Source: Enterococcus pseudoavium NBRC 100491
Lineage (GTDB): Bacteria > Bacillota > Bacilli > Lactobacillales > Enterococcaceae
Direction: 5' to 3'
Length of the DNA stretch: 35,123 bases
Assembly: GCF_001544295.1 (NCBI RefSeq)
Contig: NZ_BCQF01000027.1
Location: 1-35,123, forward strand
In this document: in pieces, positions 1-8,253 of the stretch
Position numbering within the stretch: position 1 is the stretch's first letter
Layout: each line of letters starts with the position of its first letter
Program-made: the position numbers and the translations under genes
The notes under the pieces: generated by a model
Told to the model about the DNA's origin: nothing
What the model saw: the letters and a program-made list of their open reading frames with translations, nothing else
Databases searched by the model: none

Positions 1-156
1 TTTTTTGTGAGTTTGTGTCCGCCCCAGCTAGCGCAGAAAAACCGTTTTTTCAAAAAAGAAGATAGATTCAACGATATGTGAGTAGTTGTACATATAAAAG
101 TTAGCTAAGAAAACTATTGCAAAGGCTAAAATAATTTAGAATTATTCTTATTTAAA

Positions 157-171
157 TGAGAATCGCTCTCA
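157..171. promoter_or_regulatory. Fur/PerR-like 7-1-7 palindrome
   Basis: TGAGAATCGCTCTCA has inverted TGAGA/TCTCA ends around a 5-base centre, which resembles the 7-1-7 Fur-family operator layout. The adjacent gene on the left is outside the window, so the target is unknown. It lies far upstream of the prd promoter and may serve a divergent gene. The assignment rests only on shape. Confidence 0.3.
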
Positions 172-294
172 ATTAAATAACAGCCATTATCCGCTGGAAA
201 GCTAGTGAAATAACGGGATTCGCATTTAGAAAGCAGCTAACGAGTTGAAAAAAACATGAATACAACATTTGGTAAAAATAGGATTAAACCAGCT

Positions 295-310
295 TTTGTA
301 ACCGCTTTTT
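295..310 (+). promoter_or_regulatory. Candidate CcpA cre site
   Basis: TTGTAACCGCTTTTT matches the low-GC Gram-positive cre consensus WTGNAANCGNWNNCW at all but one fixed position. It lies about 130 bases upstream of the prd -10 box. In Clostridioides difficile the prd genes are known to respond to CcpA, so the position is plausible. Binding here is inferred. Confidence 0.35.
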
Positions 311-414
311 GTCGTTGTTTGTGGATTTGATGAAAATTCGATTAGAGAAGTTCAAAAATTATACAATTTGTAAAGTTATTTCCTAGAAAATATCAAAATA
401 TTCATGAAACGTCC

Positions 415-443
415 TTTTATAGCTTGGATGATTGTGCTATGAT
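415..443 (+). promoter_or_regulatory. Probable prd operon promoter (extended -10)
   Basis: TGCTATGAT (435-443) is an extended -10 element, with a weak -35 (TTTTAT, 415-420) at 17-base spacing. The start codon of prdC follows about 70 bases downstream. A sigma-54 promoter, as reported for clostridial prd genes, was looked for and not found with correct spacing. Confidence 0.5.
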
Positions 444-511
444 TTACATGAACTACGGGTGGCTGATTTGCTCAAGTTCGAACAAAAAAAGAAGCAAGGA
501 GGTGAACTAAT

Positions 512-1801
512 TTGACACAAATTCTTATACCATTAAAACAACATGTCGGCGCTCCTTGTAAGGCAGTCGTGATGGCAGGAGATCAAGTCCAACGTGGACA
601 GTTGATTGCTGAACCGAATGGCTTAGGTGCAAACATCCATGCTAGTTTTTCTGGCAAAGTGGTGGATGTAGATGGCGATAACATTGTTTTAACGATCGAT
701 GAGGAACAAAATTTTGCTGACTACTTGCCAATTCCAGAAACCGAATCACATATTAAAGCAGTCGAAGCTGCAGGGATTGTCGGTGCTGGTGGCGCAGGAT
801 TTCCAACTTTTTTGAAATTGGCTTGTGATATTCCTGAAGGGATCTTTATCGCGAATGGCGCAGAATGTGAAGCCTTATTAGCTCATAACGTAAAACAGAT
901 GAGTGAACAGATTGATCAATTGGTCCGCGGGATGAAGTACTGTATGGAAATTACCCACGCGCCTAAGGGTGTGATTGCTGTAAAGGGCAAACACCGCGTG
1001 TTAGTCACACGTTTACTGAAAGCGGTGGATAATGAACCAGCGATTGATATTTATCAATTGCCAGATATGTATCCAGCTGGCGATGAGCGAGTGATCGTTC
1101 GTGAAGTAATGGACATCGTTTTAGAACCAGGTCAATTGCCAACGGAAGTCGGTGCTGTGATCGATAACGTGGAAACGATCAAACGAATCGTTGAAGCGAT
1201 TGAAGATCGCAAACCGTTCATTGACAAAGACGTGACCGTTTCTGGTCGAGTAAAACAAAAAGAAACTGTTTTTGTTGATGTACCGATCGGAACGCCCGCC
1301 AAAACATTGATTAACAATGTGGGCGGCTACGTGGAACCCCATGGCGAAATCGTCATTGGTGGACCAATGACCGGAAGAAGCGGCGATGAGATGACACCAA
1401 TCACTAAAACGAGTGGCGGTGTGTTAGTCGCAATGCCATTCCCACAAGAAAGCCGCAAAGTCGGTTTATTGATTTGCGAATGCGGCGGCTCAGCTGAACG
1501 CATGACCGAAATTGCCAATAATATGGGCGCAGAAGTTGTCGCTGCAGAACGCTGCAAGCGAATGGTAGAAGTAAATGGAAGATATAGATGTGCCCTGCCA
1601 GGCATTTGTCCAGGTCAAGCTGCAACTGTCATGTCCTTGAAAAAACAAGGCGCAGAAGTAGTGATGACTGGATCTTGTTCCGATTGAACGAACACCGTCA
1701 TGGGTGTAGCTCCTAGGTTAGGAGTTCCGGTTTATCATCATACAGATCACGTACTGCGGGCAGATGGACACAGACTATATCGTAAATTACCTACAAACTA
1801 A
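512..1801 (+). CDS. prdC: PrdC, RnfC-like selenoprotein of proline reductase (Sec at codon 392)
   Basis: This is the electron-transfer partner proposed to feed reducing equivalents to D-proline reductase. It starts at a TTG (512) behind AAGGAGGTG. The N-terminal part carries the RnfC-type glycine-rich motif GAGGAGFPTF, and the C-terminal part is Cys-rich (CECGG, CKRM, CALPGICPG). The frame meets TGA at 1685-1687 directly after TGSCSD. Read as Sec, it continues in frame as TNTVMGVAPRLGVPVYHHTD and ends at TAA 1799-1801, giving 429 residues. The extension has the shape expected of PrdC C-termini, and clostridial PrdC is a known selenoprotein. A hairpin at about 1709-1726 could be the bacterial SECIS. 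Conventional annotation would truncate it to 391 residues. Confidence 0.9.
1709..1726 (+). promoter_or_regulatory. Candidate bacterial SECIS hairpin of prdC
   Basis: CTCCT and AGGAG pair around an AGGTT loop, and the outer G-U can extend the stem. The loop contains Gs and sits about 30 nucleotides after the UGA, within the window known for bacterial SECIS elements. The fold was judged by eye. Confidence 0.5.
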
Positions 1802-1826
1802 ACAAAATTTTAGGAGGATTTAACGA

Positions 1827-3731
1827 ATGTCTATTACAGCAGAAACTGCTCAAGAGCATGCTAAAGACCCTGCAGTACTATGTTGCCGTGCGGAAGCAGG
1901 CAAGGTTATTGCACCAGATGATTTAGAAGATCCAGCGATCTTCCCCGATTTAGAGGATTCAGGTTTACTAGAACTACCTGAAGGTACTCTAACAATCGAA
2001 CAAGTACTTGGTACCACATTGAAAGAAACAACGGATGCGTTGGTTCCATTAACAAAAGAATTATTAGATGGTGTTTCTGATTTTGAAGAAGCAGTGGAAG
2101 AGGAAGCTCCTGTTGAAGAAGCAGCTCCAACGCCAGTAGCTCCGATCGCTCCAGTAGCACCCGTTGCGCCAATGGCACCTGCCGGCGGTCAAACAATCAA
2201 AATCCATATTGCTGAAGGACGCGGCATCGACTTAGAAGTACCGATGTCAATCGCAGGTCAAATGGGTGTCGCTCCAGTAGCAGCACCAGCACCCGTTGAA
2301 GGAGCAGCACCAGTAGCGGCTCCTGCTGAAGTACCCGCGCCAGAAGCAAAAGTAGAAGAAAAAGTGATCCGTTCCGTTCGTCGTGACCACATGAAGATCG
2401 AAAAAGTTGTCTTCGGTGATGAAACGAAAATTGAAGGGACAACCTTAGTTCTACGTAACATGGAAGCAATGTGCGAAGAAGCAGCAGAGCTAGAAGAACT
2501 AGTTGAAAGTGTTACTTTTGAAATCATTACACCAGATAAGTACAACGAATATAGTGAAACGATCATGGACGTACAACCAATCGCTGCCAAAGTTGATGGC
2601 GCAGATATCGGCCATGGTGTTACGCGTGTGTTAGATGGCGTGGTAATGGTATTGACCGGAACCGACGCAAATGGTGTTCAGATCGGTGAATTTGGTTCAT
2701 CAGAAGGTGAATTAGACCGCAACATCATGTGGGGACGTCCTGGTGCACCAGATAAAGGCGAAATCTTCATTAAAACACAAGTAACTATCAAAGAAGGCGC
2801 GAATATGGAACGTCCTGGACCATTAGCCGCTCATAAAGCATCGGATTACATTACTCAAGAAATTCGCGAAGCTGTTAAAAAAGCAGACGAATCTTTAGTA
2901 GTGGAACACGATGAAATCGTACAAAAACGTCGAATTGGTAACAAACGTGTGATCATCGTCAAAGAGATCATGGGTCAAGGTGCGATGCACGATAACTTGA
3001 TCATGCCAATCGAACCCGTTGGTACATTGGGAGCAAAACCTAACGTTGACTTAGGAAATCTGCCAATTATGTTAGCACCAACAGAAGTATTAGATGGCGG
3101 GATCCATGCATTGACATGTATTGGACCAGCATCAAAAGAAACTTCTCGCCACTACTGGAGAGAACCTCTAGTACGTGAAGCGATGGAAGATGAAGAAATT
3201 GACTTAGTCGGTGTGATGTTTGTTGGTTCTCCGCAAGCAAACACAGAAAAATACTATGTTTCTAAACGTTTAGGAATGACGATCGAAGCAATGGACGTTG
3301 ACGGCGCGATCGTTACGACCGAAGGATTTGGTAATAACCATATCGATTTTGCTTCACATATTGAAGAAATCGGCAAACGCGGGATTAAAGTTGTCGGCGA
3401 CTCTTATTCAGCAGTTCAAGGTGCGTTAGTTGTTGGGAACCCAGAAATGATTGCAATGGTTGACAACAACAAATCAATGCAAGGGATCGAAAACGAGATC
3501 TTGTCTAATAACACACTATGTAAAGAAGACGCAATTCGTGATTTAGCAATGCTGAAGACATTGATGGGCGGCGGCACAATCAAAGCTGCTGAACGTAGAT
3601 GGAATCCAAGCGTAAAAGCAAACAACATTGAAATCATTGAAAAAACAACCGGTAAGAAGATTGACTTAGTCGATAACGAACAAGTCTTGCCTAAGAGTAA
3701 AAAACGTCAAGAAATTTACGAAGTAGAATAA
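1827..3731 (+). CDS. prdA: PrdA, D-proline reductase proprotein (pyruvoyl subunit precursor)
   Basis: Proprotein of 634 residues behind AGGAGG. In the family it is cleaved before a cysteine to give a large beta chain and a small alpha chain with an N-terminal pyruvoyl group, which binds D-proline while the Sec of PrdB attacks. The cleavage motif is visible as LTCIGPASKETSRHYW with Cys431, so the chains would be about 430 and 204 residues. The N-terminus has the family motif DPAVLCCRAEAGKVI. A low-complexity Ala/Pro/Val/Glu linker runs from about residue 90 to 185, interrupted by a conserved block near residues 115-150. It lies 25 bases after prdC and is followed by a small gene after about 13 bases, so it is co-transcribed. 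Its C-terminal part is paralogous to PrdE and its middle part to PrdD. Confidence 0.95.
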   Translation: MSITAETAQEHAKDPAVLCCRAEAGKVIAPDDLEDPAIFPDLEDSGLLELPEGTLTIEQVLGTTLKETTDALVPLTKELLDGVSDFEEAVEEEAPVEEAAPTPVAPIAPVAPVAPMAPAGGQTIKIHIAEGRGIDLEVPMSIAGQMGVAPVAAPAPVEGAAPVAAPAEVPAPEAKVEEKVIRSVRRDHMKIEKVVFGDETKIEGTTLVLRNMEAMCEEAAELEELVESVTFEIITPDKYNEYSETIMDVQPIAAKVDGADIGHGVTRVLDGVVMVLTGTDANGVQIGEFGSSEGELDRNIMWGRPGAPDKGEIFIKTQVTIKEGANMERPGPLAAHKASDYITQEIREAVKKADESLVVEHDEIVQKRRIGNKRVIIVKEIMGQGAMHDNLIMPIEPVGTLGAKPNVDLGNLPIMLAPTEVLDGGIHALTCIGPASKETSRHYWREPLVREAMEDEEIDLVGVMFVGSPQANTEKYYVSKRLGMTIEAMDVDGAIVTTEGFGNNHIDFASHIEEIGKRGIKVVGDSYSAVQGALVVGNPEMIAMVDNNKSMQGIENEILSNNTLCKEDAIRDLAMLKTLMGGGTIKAAERRWNPSVKANNIEIIEKTTGKKIDLVDNEQVLPKSKKRQEIYEVE

Positions 3732-3744
3732 GGTGAAGCAAACA

Positions 3745-4050
3745 ATGGATGGAATAAACAAACTCAAATATATTTCGACGGAACAGATGTTTGAAGGTAT
3801 TATCGTGGAACTCCATGATGCCAGCGTGACGATCGATTTAAAGGGTCGTTTGGGCCAACTTAAAATTCCCCGTCGAATGATCATTTCTGAATACGATTTA
3901 GAAATTGGTCAAGAAGTTGGGTTTTTAATGACCTATCCAGAAGTCTTGGCAGAAGAACCAGACGAGCATTATAAAACGGCTATTTATGAGCATGAGCGTC
4001 GTCGGGCCGAAGCCAGAAAAAAACGTGAAGAAGCAAGAGAGGAGAATTAA
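3745..4050 (+). CDS. CBO2463/CBO2479-domain protein of the proline reductase operon
   Basis: Small protein of 101 residues between prdA and prdB, a place where clostridial prd operons carry the same kind of gene. The ATG at 3745 is chosen over the in-frame GTG at 3733 because AAGGTG (3730-3735) sits at proper distance from the ATG and overlaps the GTG. The first 70 residues look like a small beta domain (EGIIVELHDASVTIDLKGRL), suggesting an S1- or PRC-like barrel. The end is a highly charged helix rich in Glu and Arg (HERRRAEARKKREEAREE). Biochemical function is unknown. The position argues for a role in maturation or assembly of the reductase. It ends 3 bases before the prdB ATG. Confidence 0.8.
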   Translation: MDGINKLKYISTEQMFEGIIVELHDASVTIDLKGRLGQLKIPRRMIISEYDLEIGQEVGFLMTYPEVLAEEPDEHYKTAIYEHERRRAEARKKREEAREEN

Positions 4051-4053
4051 CAC

Positions 4054-4779
4054 ATGGGCTTAACAGTCTTTGAAGGGTTACAGTCAGAAATTTTTGTGCC
4101 GATTACGCCAAAATCTGTCTTTACCCCAGTAAAAAAAGAGCTTAAAGAAATGCGTGTGGCCTTAGCAACTGCTGCCGGCGTACACTTAAAAACAGATAAA
4201 CGGTTTAACTTAGCGGGTGATACTTCTTTCCGCGAAGTACCAGATACTTCATCAACGGATGATTTGATGGTTTCCCACGGTGGGTACGATAACGCCGATG
4301 CTAACCGGGACATCAACTCAATGTTTCCGTTAGACCGTCTACACGAATTAGCAAAAGAAGGGTTCATTAAAGAATCTGCTCCTGTACACTACGCATTTAT
4401 GGGTGGTGGTGGAGACCAAGATGCTTTCCACGATGTGACTGGACCTGCCATTGCACAAAAATTAGTCGAAGAAGAAGTTGACGCAGTCATCTTAACCGCT
4501 GGCTGAGGAACCTGTCATAGAACTGCCGTGATCGTGCAGAGAGCTATTGAGGAAGCAGGGATTCCGACTATTTTAATCGCCGCATTACCACCAGTTGTAC
4601 GCCAAAACGGTACGCCACGTGCTGTTGCGCCGCGTGTACCAATGGGTGCCAATGCCGGTGAACCACATAACATTGAAATGCAAACAGGTATCATGAAAGA
4701 TACCTTAGAAGCACTAGTATCAATCGAAACGCCAGGGAAAATTGTTCCATTACCTTATGAATACATTGCCCACGTCTAG
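4054..4779 (+). CDS. prdB: PrdB, selenocysteine subunit of D-proline reductase (Sec at codon 151)
   Basis: PrdB carries the catalytic selenol that cleaves the C-N bond of D-proline. The frame from ATG 4054 reaches TGA at 4504-4506 in the context AVILTAG-Sec-GTCHRTAV. It continues in frame to TAG at 4777-4779, for a total of 241 residues, the size usual for the family. The sequence around the Sec, with GTCHR directly after it, is the expected PrdB active site. GEPHNIEMQ and PLPYEYIAH follow near the end. A weak hairpin (CTGC/GCAG, about 4523-4539) lies about 17 nucleotides beyond the UGA and may be the SECIS. A standard gene caller would split this gene into two fragments. A perfect hairpin follows the stop. 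Confidence 0.95.
4523..4539 (+). promoter_or_regulatory. Candidate bacterial SECIS hairpin of prdB
   Basis: CTGC and GCAG flank a nine-base loop that contains Gs, starting 16 nucleotides after the UGA. The short stem makes this a weaker candidate than the one in prdC, but the position fits known bacterial SECIS elements. Confidence 0.35.
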
Positions 4780-4790
4780 GTCAAGAGGCT

Positions 4791-4816
4791 GATCAATAAG
4801 CGGTTGCTTATTGATC
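4791..4816 (+). other. Perfect intercistronic hairpin between prdB and prdD
   Basis: GATCAATAAGC pairs exactly with GCTTATTGATC over 11 base pairs with a GGTT loop. It follows the prdB stop by 11 bases and has no T-run, so it is unlikely to be a normal terminator. An mRNA-stabilising 3' end for the prdC-prdB part, or a processing site, is the likely role. Confidence 0.6.
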
Positions 4817-4845
4817 GCCGTTTAAATTGAAAGTAGGTGTGAATA

Positions 4846-5583
4846 ATGCGAGGCGAGACTTTAAAGATCAAAGTTTTTCACATGGAAGACGTTTCCGTTG
4901 GGAATGGCTTTCATGTCAAACCGAATCAATTACAAATTGATCAAGACTTTGACTGCAAGGACGCCGCTATTCAGAAGCTGACGATTCGATTGCTCCCACC
5001 ACAGCAACATAATGTTGAAACCAACACCATCATGGATATCATTCCGATCTCCACGAAGGTGTTGGGAGTGTTGGGTACAGGGATCACGCATACACTTACC
5101 GGAGTTTCGGTCGTTATGACCGGAGCAATCGAGGATGGAGAACAAATGCATGAATTTGGTTCTTCTGAAGGTGTTTTGCGTGATCATTTAGTATTGAATC
5201 GAGCAGGGACGCCTAAAGCGGAGGACTACATTATTTTAGTAGATCTTCTTGCGAAAAAGGGGACCCCTTTTAATCGTGAGCTTTGTTTAAAAATGTTTGC
5301 GATCGTGGACGAATTTATTCAAGAAATTCGGGAGAAAATGAAGCTGTTGAACGGCAAAGATGCCTGTGAGGTCCATGTCTACGAAGAACAAGTCCATCCA
5401 GGCAAACCCAAAGTCGCCTTAGTCAAGCAAGTGGCTGGTCAAGGGGCGATGTATGATATGCTGCTGTATCCCCATGAGCCAAGTGGTTTTAAAGGTGGTA
5501 CATCCATCATTGATATGAACAATATGCCGGTCTTTTTATCAGCCAATGAGTATCGCGATGGCGCGATTCGCTCCATGGTATAA
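4846..5583 (+). CDS. prdD: PrdD, proline reductase-associated protein (PrdA middle-part paralogue)
   Basis: Protein of 245 residues, the usual PrdD size. It aligns by eye with the part of PrdA before the pyruvoyl cysteine: both have THTLTGV/THGVTRV-like and EFGSSEG blocks, a GQGAMYDMLLYPHEP/GQGAMHDNLIMPIEP block and a final block (ANEYRDGAIRSM against PTEVLDGGIHAL). It stops exactly where PrdA would be cleaved. PrdD and PrdE are known to accompany PrdA and PrdB, but a clear enzymatic role has not been shown; scaffold or maturation functions are possible. Start ATG at 4846 lies behind AGTAGGTG. No Cys at the processing site, so no pyruvoyl group is expected. Confidence 0.9.
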   Translation: MRGETLKIKVFHMEDVSVGNGFHVKPNQLQIDQDFDCKDAAIQKLTIRLLPPQQHNVETNTIMDIIPISTKVLGVLGTGITHTLTGVSVVMTGAIEDGEQMHEFGSSEGVLRDHLVLNRAGTPKAEDYIILVDLLAKKGTPFNRELCLKMFAIVDEFIQEIREKMKLLNGKDACEVHVYEEQVHPGKPKVALVKQVAGQGAMYDMLLYPHEPSGFKGGTSIIDMNNMPVFLSANEYRDGAIRSMV

Positions 5584-5610
5584 CGTAAATAACGAATAGG
5601 TGGTGGCGTT

Positions 5611-6090
5611 ATGGGAATTGGCCCATCAACGAAAGAAACTTCGCTGCATCATTTTCAAGATCCTTTGGTTGATCTATTAGGTCAAGATCCAGATATTGAT
5701 TTTCAAGGCGTCGTGGTCGTGGGAACGCCCCAAAGCAATGCCATGAAATATTTAGTAGGTCAGCGGACTGCTGCTTGGTTAGAAGGGATGCGCACCAATG
5801 GTGTGATTGCTTCAACGGATGGCTGGGGAAATTCCGATGTCGATTTTGCGAATACCTTAGAAGAAATTGGCCAACGTGATATCAGCGTGATTGGACTCAA
5901 GTTCATTGGTACACAAGCAAAGTTTGTCGTCGAAAATGACTTCACGAAACACGTTCTGGATTTTAATAAATCAGCAGCCGGGGTCGAGACAGAAGTGGTT
6001 GGTGAAAATACGATCAACCACCAAGATGCAGTCAAAGCGCTTGCGTCAATCAAATTAAAAATGCGAAAAGACAAGCAACAAATCAGATAG
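5611..6090 (+). CDS. prdE: PrdE, proline reductase-associated protein (PrdA C-terminal paralogue)
   Basis: Protein of 159 residues that begins MGIGPSTKETS, which aligns with CIGPASKETS, the first residues of the mature PrdA alpha chain. The rest keeps the same order of blocks (VGTPQSNAMKY against VGSPQANTEKY; IASTDGWGNSDVDFA against VTTEGFGNNHIDFA). PrdD and PrdE together therefore look like a PrdA that was split at the processing point, with the catalytic Cys replaced. The start ATG at 5611 follows AGGTGG at about ten bases. It is 27 bases downstream of prdD. The precise role is not known; a structural partner of the reductase complex is the simplest guess. Confidence 0.9.
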   Translation: MGIGPSTKETSLHHFQDPLVDLLGQDPDIDFQGVVVVGTPQSNAMKYLVGQRTAAWLEGMRTNGVIASTDGWGNSDVDFANTLEEIGQRDISVIGLKFIGTQAKFVVENDFTKHVLDFNKSAAGVETEVVGENTINHQDAVKALASIKLKMRKDKQQIR

Positions 6091-6173
6091 TTAACGTTGT
6101 AGAAAATGCAAGAGAATCAAACAAGATAGTTCTAAAAATTCATTCTTTTATTGAGAATACAGGGAGGAACATC

Positions 6174-7190
6174 ATGAAAGTATCAAAAATGATCTCAGCA
6201 ATCGACACACACACAGCAGGTGAAGCTGCGCGTTTAATCATTGGTGGAATTCCAAAATTTCCTGGTGAAACGATGGCTGACAAACGTGCTTATTTAGAAA
6301 ACGAGGCAGATGATCTGCGTAAAATGTTGATGCTAGAACCTCGGGGACATCGCGATATGTTTGGTGCCTTCATTACGGAACCCGTGCATGAAGAAGCAGA
6401 CTATGGGATCGTCTTTATGGATTCAGGCGGCTATTTAAATATGTGTGGACACAATACGATTGCCGCAATGACTTCAGCAGTCGAACAAGGCTGGGTTGAA
6501 GTAAAAGAAGGCGAACGTGAAGTGAAAGTCGTGCAAGACACACCAGCAGGAATCGTGCGCGGAACGGTTCATTTAGATGAGGACTATTCAGCAGAATCAG
6601 TCTCATTTGAAAATGTGGAATCATTCCTTTATAAAGAAAATGTAACCGTCAATGTTCCTGAGATTGGTGAATTGACGATGGATATTTCATTTGGCGGTAG
6701 CTTTTTCGCAATTTTACCAGCTGCGTCGGTTGGTTTAGAGATCAAACCAGAAAATGCTTCTAAGTTTAACGATTTAGGTATGATCATTCGTGATGCTGTG
6801 AACGAGCAGATCGAGATCCAACATCCAACGTTGGAACATATCAAGTCAGTTGATTTAGTGGAATTTTATGGTCCGGCAACAAGTCCAGATGCAACATATC
6901 AAAACGTGGTTGTCTTTGGTGATGGTCAAGTGGACCGTTCTCCTTGTGGTACAGGAACAAGTGCCAAACTTGCTACATTATATGGCAAAGGTGAGATGAA
7001 AGTCGGCGATACGTTCGTTTACGAAAGTATTTTGTGTACGAAATTCAAAGGGGAAATCGTTGAAGAAGCGGAAGTTGGCGGCTACAAAGCAATCATTCCG
7101 CGGGTAACGGGTTCGGCGTATGTCACTGGTTATAACACATTCTTAGTTGATCCAAAAGATTCATTGAAAGAAGGCTTTTTATTAGGGTAG
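6174..7190 (+). CDS. prdF: PrdF, proline racemase
   Basis: A cofactor-independent racemase of 338 residues that converts L-proline to the D-proline consumed by PrdA/PrdB. The two catalytic cysteines are visible: Cys91 in NMCGHNTIA and Cys258 in DRSPCGTGTSAK. Length matches bacterial proline racemases (about 335). It starts at ATG 6174 behind AGGGAGGAAC. The 83-base gap after prdE shows no strong terminator, so co-transcription is likely. A hydroxyproline epimerase is the main alternative within the family, but the operon context argues for proline. Confidence 0.95.
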   Translation: MKVSKMISAIDTHTAGEAARLIIGGIPKFPGETMADKRAYLENEADDLRKMLMLEPRGHRDMFGAFITEPVHEEADYGIVFMDSGGYLNMCGHNTIAAMTSAVEQGWVEVKEGEREVKVVQDTPAGIVRGTVHLDEDYSAESVSFENVESFLYKENVTVNVPEIGELTMDISFGGSFFAILPAASVGLEIKPENASKFNDLGMIIRDAVNEQIEIQHPTLEHIKSVDLVEFYGPATSPDATYQNVVVFGDGQVDRSPCGTGTSAKLATLYGKGEMKVGDTFVYESILCTKFKGEIVEEAEVGGYKAIIPRVTGSAYVTGYNTFLVDPKDSLKEGFLLG

Positions 7191-7208
7191 AAATGAAGGA
7201 GGGATAAT

Positions 7209-8084
7209 ATGGTAACAGTATTATTAGTAATTTATGTTGGCTTGATTTTGCTACAAACCGTGGTAATGGGACGGGACATTATGAAACACAAGGATGACTT
7301 AGGTCATGGGAATTGGCTTGTTTCGGGAGTAATCGGTTTTGTGACGGACTTTTTAGATACATTAGGAATCGGAAGTTTCGCTCCAACAGCGATGTTGTTG
7401 GACTTTACCAAACAATTGGGTCATGACCGATTATTGCCAGGAACACTGAATGTCGCTCATGCCATTCCGGTATTGGTTGAAGCATTTATCTTTACAACGG
7501 TGGTAGAAGTTTCACCGGTTACTTTGTTCTCATTAATCATTGCTGCAACGATTGGCTCGTTTATCGGTTCAAAATTCGTTACGAAACTGCCTGAGAAAAA
7601 AGTCCAATTTTGGATGGGCTGGGCTTTGATTATTACAGCAGTCTTGATGGCCCTTCGTCAAACGGGTATGTTGAACATGCTGGGTGAAGGAAATACTGCC
7701 ACTGCTTTGACTGGTATGAAGTTAGTCATCGGTGTGGTTGTAAACTTCATCTTAGGGGCGTTGATGACCATTGGTGTTGGTTTATACGCACCATGTATGG
7801 CAATGGTTTATATGCTAGGGTTAAGCCCGTTAGTAGCTTTCCCAGTAATGATGGGTTCTTGTGCTGGCTTGATGCCCGTTGCAAGTTTGAACTTCGTTAA
7901 AGAAGGCGACTACGCGCGTAAAGTTAGTTTAGCGATTACCATCGGTGGGATTATCGGGGTAATCATTGCCGCAAAATTCGTCACGGGTCTAAACTTAAAT
8001 GTCTTGACTTGGATCATTATCGCAGTCATCATTTATACTGGTATTACTTATATCTTAAAGAGCCGCAAACCAGCAGCTGCTTAA
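7209..8084 (+). CDS. TSUP (TauE/SafE) family permease, end of the prd operon
   Basis: A polytopic membrane protein of 291 residues with about 8 hydrophobic segments in two halves, each starting with a Gly/Pro-containing segment (GFVTDFLDTLGIGSFAPTA; ILGALMTIGVGLYAPCMAM). That duplicated layout is typical of the TauE/SafE/YfcA superfamily, whose members move sulfite, sulfoacetate and other organic anions. It begins 18 bases after prdF behind AAGGAGG and is followed by a strong terminator, so it is the last gene of the operon. Substrate is not deducible. Proline or its reduction product 5-aminovalerate, or a sulfur/selenium anion, are possible from context only. Confidence 0.85.
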   Translation: MVTVLLVIYVGLILLQTVVMGRDIMKHKDDLGHGNWLVSGVIGFVTDFLDTLGIGSFAPTAMLLDFTKQLGHDRLLPGTLNVAHAIPVLVEAFIFTTVVEVSPVTLFSLIIAATIGSFIGSKFVTKLPEKKVQFWMGWALIITAVLMALRQTGMLNMLGEGNTATALTGMKLVIGVVVNFILGALMTIGVGLYAPCMAMVYMLGLSPLVAFPVMMGSCAGLMPVASLNFVKEGDYARKVSLAITIGGIIGVIIAAKFVTGLNLNVLTWIIIAVIIYTGITYILKSRKPAAA

Positions 8085-8099
8085 TAAACTACCATTCGG

Positions 8100-8132
8100 A
8101 CTACTTGCTCATTTCGAGCAAGTAGTTTTTTT
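8100..8132 (+). terminator. Rho-independent terminator of the prd operon
   Basis: ACTACTTGCTC pairs with GAGCAAGTAGT around ATTTC, followed by seven Ts. It closes the transcript that starts upstream of prdC. Confidence 0.9.
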
Positions 8133-8253
8133 ATTAGCAAAAAAAGGCGGATTATTAGATGGCGGTTATCGTAATTTTTGACTGATTAATAACAAAAAGT
8201 TACTCTTAATATAAGGGGAATTAGTTGTTTCTCGGAAAATAGGGAGGGTTTAG

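Larger units (their letters stand above)
1..511. other. Non-coding leader region upstream of the prd operon
   Basis: No convincing gene lies in these 511 bases. The segment is AT-rich. It holds a Fur-like palindrome (157-171), a cre-like site (295-310) and the probable prd promoter (about 415-443). No regulator such as PrdR or PrdX is visible, so any such gene lies outside the window. Confidence 0.7.

Noticed and set aside
448-480. TGGC...TTGCT as a sigma-54 promoter for prd
   Set aside because: Only seven bases separate the GG and GC pairs instead of ten, so sigma-54 would not recognise it.
1121-1625. Several open frames on the minus strand opposite prdC
   Set aside because: They are shadows of a well supported gene, without ribosome sites.
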